A program made the position numbers and the translations under genes. Positions 14,928 through 20,727 of a DNA stretch of 33,617 nucleotides are shown one piece after another; position 1 is the stretch's first letter; every line of letters starts with the position of its first letter. Below the pieces are notes generated by a model. It was not told the origin of the DNA, did not search any database, and saw only the letters and a list, made by a program, of their open reading frames with translations. The stretch is from IMG/VR virus record IMGVR_UViG_3300043568_000201, positions 1 to 33,617 of that record; one strand, given 5' to 3'. This DNA comes from a virus.

Positions 14928-15763
14928 ATGAGTTGGCTCTTTTCGCAGGTGCTGGTGGAGGAATACTTGGAGGACATTTGCTTGGATGGAGAACAGTATG
15001 CGCTGTTGAATGGGAAGCCTATCCAGCAAGCGTATTGCTCGCAAGACAAAATGATGGACTTTTGCCGAGTTTCCCAATTTGGGATGATGTTCAAACCTTT
15101 GATGGAAAGCCTTGGAGAGGAATTGTTGATGTTGTATCAGGAGGATTTCCATGCCAAGACATCTCAGCAGCAGGAAGGGGGGGGGGAATCGAGGCAGAAC
15201 GATCAGGAATGTGGAAAGAAATGGCGAGAATCATTGGCGAAGTTAGACCCAAATACGCTTTTGTGGAAAATTCCCCAATGCTCACTACTAGAGGACTTGG
15301 AACAGTCCTTAGAGATTTGGCCCAAATGGGGTTCGATGCGGAATGGGGAGTGCTTTCCGCAGCCGATGTTGGCGCAAATCACCATAGACAAAGAATTTGG
15401 ATTGTTGGAAAAAACACCAAACAATGTGAATTTTTTCCATACACCAAATACAACAGGAATAGATGGGGGAAGCAACAGCCGAAAAGCTCTGAAAAAAAGA
15501 ATATTTCCGACACCAAATGCGGAAGATTGGAAAAACAGAGGAAATTTGAGCAACCCATCAATCCAAAGAAGATTAGAAATTGGCAAACAAATTTCATTGA
15601 GTATGGTGGTTCATCCGACATCTGGAAATTTGAACCCAAATTGGACAGAGTGGTTGATGGGATGGCCGATAGGGTGGACAGACTTAAAGCCATTGGAAAT
15701 GGACAAGTTCCCCTTTGTGCAGCAACAGCATGGAATTTGCTCAGAAAACGAATAGATGAATGA
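14924..15763 (+). CDS. DNA (cytosine-5) methyltransferase
   Basis: 279 residues from TTG 14924, which lies 7 nt after GAGGAGG. All core C5-methyltransferase motifs are present in order: LFAGAGGGILGG (motif I, 6-17), GGFPCQDIS with catalytic Cys77 (IV), VENS with Glu115 (VI), RQRIWIVG (VIII, 155-162) and IGNGQVP (X, 257-263). The target-recognition region (about 165-235) is short. It would methylate cytosine in phage DNA, most likely against host restriction; no partner endonuclease is adjacent. A second frame, shifted by +1, is open over nearly the whole gene, and a run of ten G (15177-15186) lies just after motif IV. The reading given here needs exactly this number of G or one differing by three. 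Confidence 0.9.
   Translation: MNELALFAGAGGGILGGHLLGWRTVCAVEWEAYPASVLLARQNDGLLPSFPIWDDVQTFDGKPWRGIVDVVSGGFPCQDISAAGRGGGIEAERSGMWKEMARIIGEVRPKYAFVENSPMLTTRGLGTVLRDLAQMGFDAEWGVLSAADVGANHHRQRIWIVGKNTKQCEFFPYTKYNRNRWGKQQPKSSEKKNISDTKCGRLEKQRKFEQPINPKKIRNWQTNFIEYGGSSDIWKFEPKLDRVVDGMADRVDRLKAIGNGQVPLCAATAWNLLRKRIDE
14928..15755 (+). CDS. Second long frame fully overlapping the methyltransferase gene (+1)
   Basis: 275 codons without a stop from ATG 14928, 11 nt after the same GAGGAGG. The product starts MSWLFSQVLVEEYLED and has recognisable blocks: LLWKIPQCSLLEDLEQSLEI, PKWGSMRNGECF, RGNLSNPSIQRRLEIGKQ and, near the end, LNPNWTEWLMGWPIGWTDLK. I recall phage proteins in databases that begin MSWLFS and carry the WLMGWPIGWT block, annotated as methyltransferase-like; this could not be checked. 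Either the frame encodes a true second protein, or it is kept open because both frames are under constraint in this family, or it is reached by frameshifting. Trp-rich composition is unlike neighbouring proteins. Confidence 0.45.
   Translation: MSWLFSQVLVEEYLEDICLDGEQYALLNGKPIQQAYCSQDKMMDFCRVSQFGMMFKPLMESLGEELLMLYQEDFHAKTSQQQEGGGESRQNDQECGKKWRESLAKLDPNTLLWKIPQCSLLEDLEQSLEIWPKWGSMRNGECFPQPMLAQITIDKEFGLLEKTPNNVNFFHTPNTTGIDGGSNSRKALKKRIFPTPNAEDWKNRGNLSNPSIQRRLEIGKQISLSMVVHPTSGNLNPNWTEWLMGWPIGWTDLKPLEMDKFPFVQQQHGICSENE
15177..15186 (+). repeat. G10 homopolymer inside the methyltransferase overlap
   Basis: Ten consecutive G in an AT-rich genome, encoding part of Gly-rich residues 85-88 just after catalytic motif IV. 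Loss of one G would join the methyltransferase N-terminus to the +1 frame; gain of one G would join the N-terminus of the +1 frame to the methyltransferase C-terminus. The tract could be a slippage site or partly a sequencing error. Confidence 0.8.
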
Positions 15764-15941
15764 GGAAAAGTATCGGCATCAATGCGCTGTTCGGCAACTA
15801 ATTAAGTGGCGCAGGATATGGGGTTTAAAGGTTTTTAGAGAGTATCTAAAAAAACATAAGTTTCATGTGAAACTTTTAAGGGATTTTGAAGATCAATGGT
15901 TGAAAGGAAATAGAGCTGATGAAAAAGGAGAATGGAAATGA
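15756..15941 (+). CDS. Small basic hypothetical protein downstream of the methyltransferase
   Basis: 61 residues, basic, with RHQCAVRQLIKWRRIWGLKV (7-26) and an acidic-basic tail ending GEWK. It overlaps the methyltransferase stop by 8 nt and starts right after the stop of the +1 frame, so translation is probably coupled. Short proteins with RRQCEVR and QWxxGNR patterns occur beside phage methyltransferases (recalled). Function unknown. Confidence 0.6.
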   Translation: MNEEKYRHQCAVRQLIKWRRIWGLKVFREYLKKHKFHVKLLRDFEDQWLKGNRADEKGEWK

Positions 15942-16270
15942 ACTTAAATCAACTAAATGAGAACCGAGTAGAGGAGGCTTTAATAAAGCTGTCTATGTCA
16001 GATGAGAACCATGCTCGCTGGTATGGTGAGCTGAAATTTCTTGAGGAAGGTCTAAAACAAGCTGAAAGTCATGCCTTTTTACTTGCGGAAGGAACAGTAG
16101 CTGAAAGAACAGCCATAGCCAAATCTAGCGAAACTTACGCAAAAGCGGTCAAAGCATGGACTGATGCGCTGACAAATTACAAAAAAATAGACAATGAGCG
16201 AAATCATGAGATCCGAATCATTGAGATTTGGAGAACTTTGTCAAGCAACAGAAGGCAGGGAAATATATGA
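15938..16270 (+). CDS. Helical hypothetical protein
   Basis: 110 residues from ATG 15938, chosen because AAGGAG lies 7 nt upstream; the ATG at 15932 is too close to it. The protein is helical and charged (KFLEEGLKQAESHAFLLAEG, SSETYAKAVKAWTDAL). No enzyme motif. The stop is in an ATGA overlap with the TGT/DpdA-like gene. Confidence 0.6.
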   Translation: MNLNQLNENRVEEALIKLSMSDENHARWYGELKFLEEGLKQAESHAFLLAEGTVAERTAIAKSSETYAKAVKAWTDALTNYKKIDNERNHEIRIIEIWRTLSSNRRQGNI

Positions 16271-17004
16271 TTCATTATCATGGGCTTCCTATAACTCCTA
16301 CTACAGTTGCTAATTATGCGGTGCAAGCTGGTCATGCTTTTGTTTCGTTTGCACATTCTGACCAAGTGGGAACAGCGATTGATCTAGCTCAATCTTTTGC
16401 TTTAGACAATGGTGCTTTTAGTGCTTGGAAGTCAGGAAAACCAGTTAAAGATTGGACTGATTTTTATGATTGGGCCTTAAATCTTAAAAAAGTTCCATCT
16501 TGTGATTTCGCTGTTATTCCTGATGTTATTGATGGAACAGAAGATGACAATGATGCCTTATTAAAAGATTGCCCTTTGCCGTATTGGTTTGGTTCTCCAG
16601 TTTGGCATTTGCATGAATCCTTAGAAAGACTTGAGCAGTTAGCAAATACCTATGTTCGTGTTTGTTTAGGAAGTTCAGGAGAATATTCCACAGTTGGTAG
16701 CAATATTTGGTGGGCTAGGATGGGAGCTGCTATGAGAGTTGTATGTGATGACATGGGAAGGCCAATCTGTAAGTTGCATGGTCTTAGGATGCTCGATCCT
16801 GGCATTTTTACTAAATTTCCTTTTAGTTCAACAGACAGCACCAATATAGGAAGAAATGTAGGAATTGATAAACATTGGAAAAACGGAAATTACCCTCCTC
16901 CAACTAAAGAAGCTAGAGCGCAAGTAATGAGAGCAAGAATTGAAGCTCACAATGCTCCTGCTACTTGGAATTTTGTGCAAATTGAACAGGAAGGATTATT
17001 TTGA
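16267..17004 (+). CDS. TGT/DpdA-like TIM-barrel enzyme (putative 7-deazaguanine transglycosylase)
   Basis: 245 residues from ATG 16267, with AGGG upstream and ATGA overlap. Motifs that recall the tRNA-guanine transglycosylase/DpdA superfamily are LDNGAFSAW (46-54), CDFAVIPDVIDG (79-90, possible catalytic Asp), GSPVWHLHE (109-117), RVCLGSSG (131-138), KLHGLRML (169-176) and SSTDSTNIGRN (187-197). TGT swaps guanine for preQ1 in tRNA; DpdA does so with preQ0 in DNA. The usual TGT zinc motif is not evident, which fits short phage DpdA-like forms better than true TGT. It is followed directly by a QueD-like gene, which supports a 7-deazaguanine role. The assignment needs structure comparison. Confidence 0.55.
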   Translation: MIHYHGLPITPTTVANYAVQAGHAFVSFAHSDQVGTAIDLAQSFALDNGAFSAWKSGKPVKDWTDFYDWALNLKKVPSCDFAVIPDVIDGTEDDNDALLKDCPLPYWFGSPVWHLHESLERLEQLANTYVRVCLGSSGEYSTVGSNIWWARMGAAMRVVCDDMGRPICKLHGLRMLDPGIFTKFPFSSTDSTNIGRNVGIDKHWKNGNYPPPTKEARAQVMRARIEAHNAPATWNFVQIEQEGLF

Positions 17005-17372
17005 AACTTACTCAAACTTTCTTTTTTGATGCAGCTCATACCCTTGATAGAACAGTAAATGTTTATGACCATTTAAAGTCTAAAAATATTCATGGTCATA
17101 CCTATCATGCAAGTATTTCGATTCAAGGAAAGCTAGGAGAAAACGGCATGATTAGAGATTTTGGAGATATTAAACATTCTGTAGATGCCATTAAATATGC
17201 TTTGGATCATGAATTTCTTAACAATGTTCCTGATCTTGGTATCCCTACTTTAGAAAATTTATGTCTTTTTATTGCAAAAAGGCTGCATAACATTGATGGT
17301 CTTTGTGAAGTTTCAGTTGAACGAAAAGCATCAGGCGATAAATGCACTTTAATTATTGAAGGAAATATATGA
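17001..17372 (+). CDS. QueD/6-pyruvoyltetrahydropterin synthase-like protein
   Basis: 123 residues from a TTG start 5 nt after AAGGA. QueD makes carboxytetrahydropterin on the way to preQ0. Family residues seen are FDAAH (9-13, His13), HGHTYH (31-36, zinc His31 and His33), RDFGDIK (52-58), LDHEFLNN (68-75, His70), PTLENL and Glu107. The catalytic Cys normally four residues before HGH is replaced by Ser27, so activity may be altered. The coding region overlaps the DpdA-like gene by 4 nt, so they form one unit. Confidence 0.75.
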   Translation: MKLTQTFFFDAAHTLDRTVNVYDHLKSKNIHGHTYHASISIQGKLGENGMIRDFGDIKHSVDAIKYALDHEFLNNVPDLGIPTLENLCLFIAKRLHNIDGLCEVSVERKASGDKCTLIIEGNI

Positions 17373-17533
17373 ACGATTACGGATTACCACTCTTAGTTTT
17401 AAGACGATTGAGCAAAGACTATGAAAAGGCTATGTTAGAAAGAAATCCTAGCAAAGCCTATCAAATAGCCCATGATTTAGTCGAAATGGCACTCAAACTC
17501 CAAGACATTGCTAATGAAAATCAAAAAGTTTGA
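17369..17533 (+). CDS. Small helical hypothetical protein (54 aa)
   Basis: ATG 17369 overlaps the QueD-like stop (ATGA) and GGAA lies 5-6 nt before it. The 54-residue product is a single helical protein (LLVLRRLSKDYEKAMLERNP, then AYQIAHDLVEMALKLQDIAN). It overlaps the next gene by 20 nt. No family recognised. Confidence 0.6.
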   Translation: MNDYGLPLLVLRRLSKDYEKAMLERNPSKAYQIAHDLVEMALKLQDIANENQKV

Positions 17534-17942
17534 TCAAATTCTGCATGACCAATACGATCCTCCAGCTCGCAAAGCTGTGTCGGATTGGATAAAAATGAAA
17601 TGGGGTCTTGATGCCAAAGACAATCCTGATATTTATGGAACTGATCTGATTGTTTACCGAAATGGTGAACCAGTAGGCTTTGCAGAAGTAGAAGTTAGGT
17701 CTTGGTTTCCAAGCTGCCCATATCCTACTATCCATGTGCCTGTTCGTAAAAAGCATATGCTTGAAGCGCCTAAGACTTTGTTCTTTGCACTTACCCAAAA
17801 CATGACTCATGCTTACTGGATCAAAGGTGAAAAGGCTTTAAGTCATCCACAATGGCAAATGAAAGACGATACAAAAGACGAGCTTTACTATGATGTTCCA
17901 ATAAAATTGTTTAAATTCGTGGACTTAACAGAGCCTTTTTAA
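17514..17942 (+). CDS. Hypothetical protein, possibly PD-(D/E)xK-like
   Basis: 142 residues from ATG 17514 (a TTG two codons upstream is an alternative). The core TDLIVYRNGEPVGFAEVEVR (43-62) has an Asp followed by a beta hairpin and ExE, as in restriction-endonuclease-like folds (Asp44, Glu58, Glu60), but no Lys is in the normal place. It is followed by HNH and VRR-NUC nuclease genes. A degenerate or variant nuclease is possible; the evidence is weak. Confidence 0.5.
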   Translation: MKIKKFDQILHDQYDPPARKAVSDWIKMKWGLDAKDNPDIYGTDLIVYRNGEPVGFAEVEVRSWFPSCPYPTIHVPVRKKHMLEAPKTLFFALTQNMTHAYWIKGEKALSHPQWQMKDDTKDELYYDVPIKLFKFVDLTEPF

Positions 17943-18229
17943 TGACCAAAGCTGAAAAAGAAAAATATGCTCAACTCGCAAGGCTTGGATGTATTTTGTG
18001 CAGACAGAACGATATAAAGAATATGGATGACTCACCAGTTGAGATTCACCATATAAGGCGCTTTGGTCAGACTAGGAACAGCTCTGAGTCAATTCCACTC
18101 TGTATGTGGCATCACAGGCTAGGAAATCATTCGGTGCATAGCTTAGGACACAAAGGATTCACTAAATATTGGGGTCTGTCTGAGGAGGATCTCTTGGAAA
18201 AAACAAAGGAATTGCTTGAGTTACGCTAA
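17942..18229 (+). CDS. Ref-like HNH nuclease
   Basis: 95 residues. CILCR (17-21) supplies part of a zinc knuckle, EIHHIRRFGQTR (34-45) is the His-His core of the HNH motif, and PLCMWHHRLGNHSVHSLGHKGF (52-73) completes it. This matches the Ref family (RecA-dependent nuclease of phage P1) and related phage HNH proteins. Such enzymes cut DNA during recombination. The start shares one base with the upstream stop. Confidence 0.8.
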   Translation: MTKAEKEKYAQLARLGCILCRQNDIKNMDDSPVEIHHIRRFGQTRNSSESIPLCMWHHRLGNHSVHSLGHKGFTKYWGLSEEDLLEKTKELLELR

Positions 18230-18506
18230 AAGAACTGACAATAACCATTCAGAAATTGTCAAAACATTACGGCAACTAGGATGCTCTGTTTTTGATACAA
18301 GCAGAGTCGCAGGAGGGTTTCCAGATCTCGTAGTAGGAAAAAATAAAATCACTTGTTTAGTTGAAATTAAGCAAAGTGAAAAAAGTAAATACACCTCAGC
18401 TCAAGAACTTTTTATGATGAACTGGAGAGGATCAGCAGTTGTTCGAATTAATGATGTTGATGGTGCAATTCGTTTAGTTAAACTACTTGACAACCATAGT
18501 GGATAA
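18216..18506 (+). CDS. VRR-NUC domain nuclease
   Basis: 96 residues from TTG 18216, which lies 5 nt after AAAGGA and overlaps the HNH gene by 14 nt. The motif order GGFPDLVVG (33-41), CLVEIKQSEKSKYTSAQELF (47-66) and WRGSAVVRI matches the VRR-NUC/PD-(D/E)xK family (Asp37, Glu50, Lys52), found in Holliday-junction or flap nucleases and in phages. Likely role: processing of branched phage DNA before packaging. Confidence 0.8.
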   Translation: MSYAKRTDNNHSEIVKTLRQLGCSVFDTSRVAGGFPDLVVGKNKITCLVEIKQSEKSKYTSAQELFMMNWRGSAVVRINDVDGAIRLVKLLDNHSG

Positions 18507-18549
18507 GCGAAAATAAAGCCTCTAATCCCATTTCTATAGGAGAAATAAC

Positions 18550-18756
18550 ATGGGCAAAATGGATTCTATGAGTGGAGTTCCTTCTACTACTGGCGCTAAA
18601 GCTCCAGCTAAAGCAGCTTCATCTGATAAAACTGGTGAGCGCATGGTTAAGCGCAACAATGGTGTAGGCATGGGTATGGAAGATGCTACTGGCAAAGACA
18701 AGCTCTTTAATACTGGTCGCACAGCAGGAGTTTGCTACACTCACAAGCGTGGTTAA
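18550..18756 (+). CDS. Small Ala/Lys/Gly-rich hypothetical protein
   Basis: 68 residues, low complexity and basic, with STTGAKAPAKAASSDKTGER in the middle and VCYTHKRG at the end. TAGGAG precedes the ATG at 7 nt. This is a gene with its own leader after 43 nt of spacer. No family recognised; possibly nucleic-acid binding on composition. Confidence 0.6.
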   Translation: MGKMDSMSGVPSTTGAKAPAKAASSDKTGERMVKRNNGVGMGMEDATGKDKLFNTGRTAGVCYTHKRG

Positions 18757-18761
18757 AAAGC

Positions 18762-18795
18762 GAAATCCCCTAGCGTGAAGGTTCTAGGGGATTTC
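18762..18795. terminator. 12-bp perfect hairpin between genes
   Basis: GAAATCCCCTAG (18762-18773) pairs perfectly with CTAGGGGATTTC (18784-18795) around a 10-nt loop. On the plus strand no T-run follows; on the minus strand the stem is followed by GCTTTTT, the form of an intrinsic terminator. It may thus stop leftward transcripts, or act on the plus strand as an RNA-processing or attenuation element. Confidence 0.6.
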
Positions 18796-18822
18796 TAACC
18801 AAGCAACTATCGGAGAAGTTGA

Positions 18823-19113
18823 ATGGCTGATTTAAATTCTAAAGAGAGCTGTAATTCCTGTATATATTTTCTTTCTCAAGAAAATGACTTTATGGGGAGT
18901 TGCAGAAGATTCCCTACATTCCAAAACAGGCATGGAACTGAATGGTGTGGGGAATTTGTCGTTGTTCCTCCAAATCCTGTCTTTGAAACAATGATTCAGG
19001 ATATTGAAATTGCCATTGAAACTGATCCCAAAGAGAAACGAAAGCGGATCATGGAAGAAGCAGGATTAATTCAACCAAAGCCTAGAGGCAGACCAAAAAA
19101 GGTGGTCGAATGA
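18823..19113 (+). CDS. Cys-rich small protein with AT-hook-like tail
   Basis: 96 residues. Four cysteines (CNSC at 10-13, then GSCRRFP, then WCGEF) could bind one zinc or iron ion. The C-terminus has PKPRGRPKK, an AT-hook-like DNA-binding element (core RGRP). GGAG lies 7 nt upstream of the ATG. The role is unknown; a DNA-binding regulator or packaging accessory is conceivable. ATGA overlap with the next gene. Confidence 0.6.
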   Translation: MADLNSKESCNSCIYFLSQENDFMGSCRRFPTFQNRHGTEWCGEFVVVPPNPVFETMIQDIEIAIETDPKEKRKRIMEEAGLIQPKPRGRPKKVVE

Positions 19114-19418
19114 AGCTCAAACCTCTAGCAGATAAGATCGTTGTAAAGCCTCAAGAACGGCTAAAAAGCTCCATCATTGAAGTCGTAATGTCAGAGCAAC
19201 CCAATATGGGAACTGTCGTAGCAGTAGGAGAAGGCAAACTCATTAAAGGTCGCAGACAAGAAATGCCTGTAGCCGTTGGTGATTTTGTTCGCTATGGAAC
19301 AATGGGAACTGACGAATACCTTAAATATTTTGAATACATTGAAGATGGTGAGTGTTATTTGGTCATGAGTTGGCAAGATGTCTGCTTTATTGAGGAGAAA
19401 TCAGATGCAATGGCTTGA
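19110..19418 (+). CDS. GroES-like co-chaperonin
   Basis: 102 residues with the Cpn10 pattern: LKPLADKIVVKPQ (3-15), a loop region with SSIIEVV in place of the usual GGIVL mobile loop (20-26), MGTVVAVGEGK (32-42), VAVGDFVRYG and YLVMSWQDVCFIEE. Phage co-chaperonins such as T4 gp31 replace GroES to fold the coat protein in the host GroEL. Its place shortly before terminase and coat genes fits. Length is normal for GroES (about 97). Confidence 0.75.
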   Translation: MKLKPLADKIVVKPQERLKSSIIEVVMSEQPNMGTVVAVGEGKLIKGRRQEMPVAVGDFVRYGTMGTDEYLKYFEYIEDGECYLVMSWQDVCFIEEKSDAMA

Positions 19419-19671
19419 AATTATTACAGTTTTTCTTTTTGGTGTAATAGTTAGTATTATTTTTGACAAGATTTGGAAAAATCACAGACGAAAGGATCAA
19501 GAAATGGTAACTAAACCTGGCTTATATGCCAATATCCATGCGAAGCAGGAGCGTATTGCAAAGCAAAAAGCTGAAGGCAAACCAGTTGAAAAGATGCGTA
19601 AGCCTGGCACTAAAGGCGCTCCAACAGCAGCAGCTTTCAAGGCAGCAGCTAAAACAGCGAAGAAGAAATAA
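19405..19671 (+). CDS. Membrane-anchored basic protein (possible fusion)
   Basis: 88 residues from ATG 19405, preceded by GAGGAG at 7 nt. Residues 2-21 are one hydrophobic segment (QWLEIITVFLFGVIVSIIFD), followed by a basic KNHRRKDQE. Then MVTKPGLYANIHAKQERI (34-51) starts a Lys/Ala-rich module that I recall as a stand-alone phage protein. An internal ATG (19504) with AAGGAT upstream could yield this module alone. The gene overlaps the GroES-like gene by 14 nt. Confidence 0.55.
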   Translation: MQWLEIITVFLFGVIVSIIFDKIWKNHRRKDQEMVTKPGLYANIHAKQERIAKQKAEGKPVEKMRKPGTKGAPTAAAFKAAAKTAKKK

Positions 19672-19673
19672 TC

Positions 19674-19952
19674 ATGGCTACCAAAAAACATGACAAACCC
19701 ATTCCTCGCAAAACGACAGGAAAAGACAAGACTTATAACCCTACAGAAAAGGGAGCTGGAATGACAGCTAAAGGTCGAGCTGAATACAACGCTAAGAACA
19801 ATGCGAATCTAAAGCCTCCTGCTCCAAATCCTAAGACCAAAGCTGATGCTGGTAGAAAAGCCTCGTTTTGTGCAAGGATGGAAGGAGTTGTCAAAAAAGC
19901 GAAAGGCCCTGCTGAACGAGCCAAAGCATCACTTAAGAACTGGAACTGCTAA
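19674..19952 (+). CDS. Basic small protein, DUF6321-like
   Basis: 92 residues, strongly basic: KPIPRKTTGKDKTYNPTEKG, GMTAKGRAEYNAKNNANLKP (29-48), and KASFCARMEGVVKKAKGP (63-80), ending NWNC. The SFCARM core and the TAKGRAxYN block match my memory of DUF6321 phage proteins of unknown function. It lies 2 nt after the previous gene. Confidence 0.6.
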   Translation: MATKKHDKPIPRKTTGKDKTYNPTEKGAGMTAKGRAEYNAKNNANLKPPAPNPKTKADAGRKASFCARMEGVVKKAKGPAERAKASLKNWNC

Positions 19953-20102
19953 ATGCCTCTGAAAAAATCATCTTCCCCAAAAGCATTTGAATCTAATTTG
20001 AAAGCTGAGTTGAAAGCAGGAAAGCCAAAAGCTCAAGCTCTCGCTATCGCCTATTCTGTTAAACGAGAAGCATCAAAGAAACCAAGTAAAGGAAAAAAAT
20101 GA
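19953..20102 (+). CDS. Basic small protein (49 aa)
   Basis: ATG 19953 directly follows the stop of the preceding gene; TGA overlaps the next start (ATGA). The product is Lys/Ala/Ser-rich, with SNLKAELKAGKPKAQALAIA (14-33) and a KKPSKGKK tail. The pattern resembles short phage proteins of the type SNIxxxxxxGxPxxQAxAIA. It could bind DNA or the head interior; function unknown. Confidence 0.6.
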   Translation: MPLKKSSSPKAFESNLKAELKAGKPKAQALAIAYSVKREASKKPSKGKK

Positions 20103-20311
20103 GCATTACATTAAAAGACTTAGAAATCAAAGATGTAGAATTTATTTTGGCAGCTCTCTCTAAAGGAGAATATAGCCTTGTTTCCCCTTTAATTGATAAG
20201 ATCAAAGTTCAAGCTATTCCTCAAGCTCATGCCATTATGCAAGCGGAAGCAGATGCAAAAGCTCAAGAATTGGTAGAGAATACGGAAAAGACTACTGAAG
20301 AAGCAAAATGA
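20099..20311 (+). CDS. Small hypothetical protein before the terminase
   Basis: 70 residues with an N-terminal ITLKDLEIKDVEFILAALSK segment, a helical Ala/Gln/Glu-rich middle and an acidic tail. AAAGGA lies 6 nt upstream. Short proteins of this type often precede small terminases in podophages. No function known. Confidence 0.6.
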   Translation: MSITLKDLEIKDVEFILAALSKGEYSLVSPLIDKIKVQAIPQAHAIMQAEADAKAQELVENTEKTTEEAK

Positions 20312-20727
20312 GTGAAACAGCAAATCCTGTAGGCAGACCAACGCAATACGATCCTTCCTTTTGTGAGAAGGCTATCGAGCTTGGATCTAAGGGTAAATCC
20401 TTAGAACAGATCTCAGGAGCATTGGGCATTACTTACAGGACTTTGTGTAATTGGCGAGATGAACATGAAGAATTTTTTCATGCCTTGGAGGAAGCCAAGA
20501 TCAGAGAGCTAATTTGGTGGGAAGAACACGCTCAAGCCTACCTTGTGGAGCATAAGGATGGGGATCGTTTGAATGTGGGTCTATGGTCTAGATCAATGGC
20601 AGCGAGATTCCCTAAGAAGTATTCAGAGCGTATCAAGCAAGAGCTAACTGGAGCTGAAGGCGCTCCATTGCTTAAAGGTGTAGAGATTAGCTTTGTAGAG
20701 CCTAATGCAAGCCGATCAGAAGATTAA
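20308..20727 (+). CDS. Terminase small subunit
   Basis: 139 residues. A helix-turn-helix lies in residues 30-52 (KSLEQISGALGITYRTLCNW), preceded by GRPTQYDPSFCEKAIELG, a typical start of phage small terminases. The subunit binds pac/cos DNA and recruits the large subunit. It overlaps the upstream gene by 4 nt and the large subunit gene by 23 nt. No clear packaging site is recognisable. Confidence 0.75.
   Translation: MSETANPVGRPTQYDPSFCEKAIELGSKGKSLEQISGALGITYRTLCNWRDEHEEFFHALEEAKIRELIWWEEHAQAYLVEHKDGDRLNVGLWSRSMAARFPKKYSERIKQELTGAEGAPLLKGVEISFVEPNASRSED

Noticed and set aside
15203-15693. Minus-strand frames over the methyltransferase
   Set aside because: Unlike the +1 frame they have no ribosome site and no recognisable blocks.
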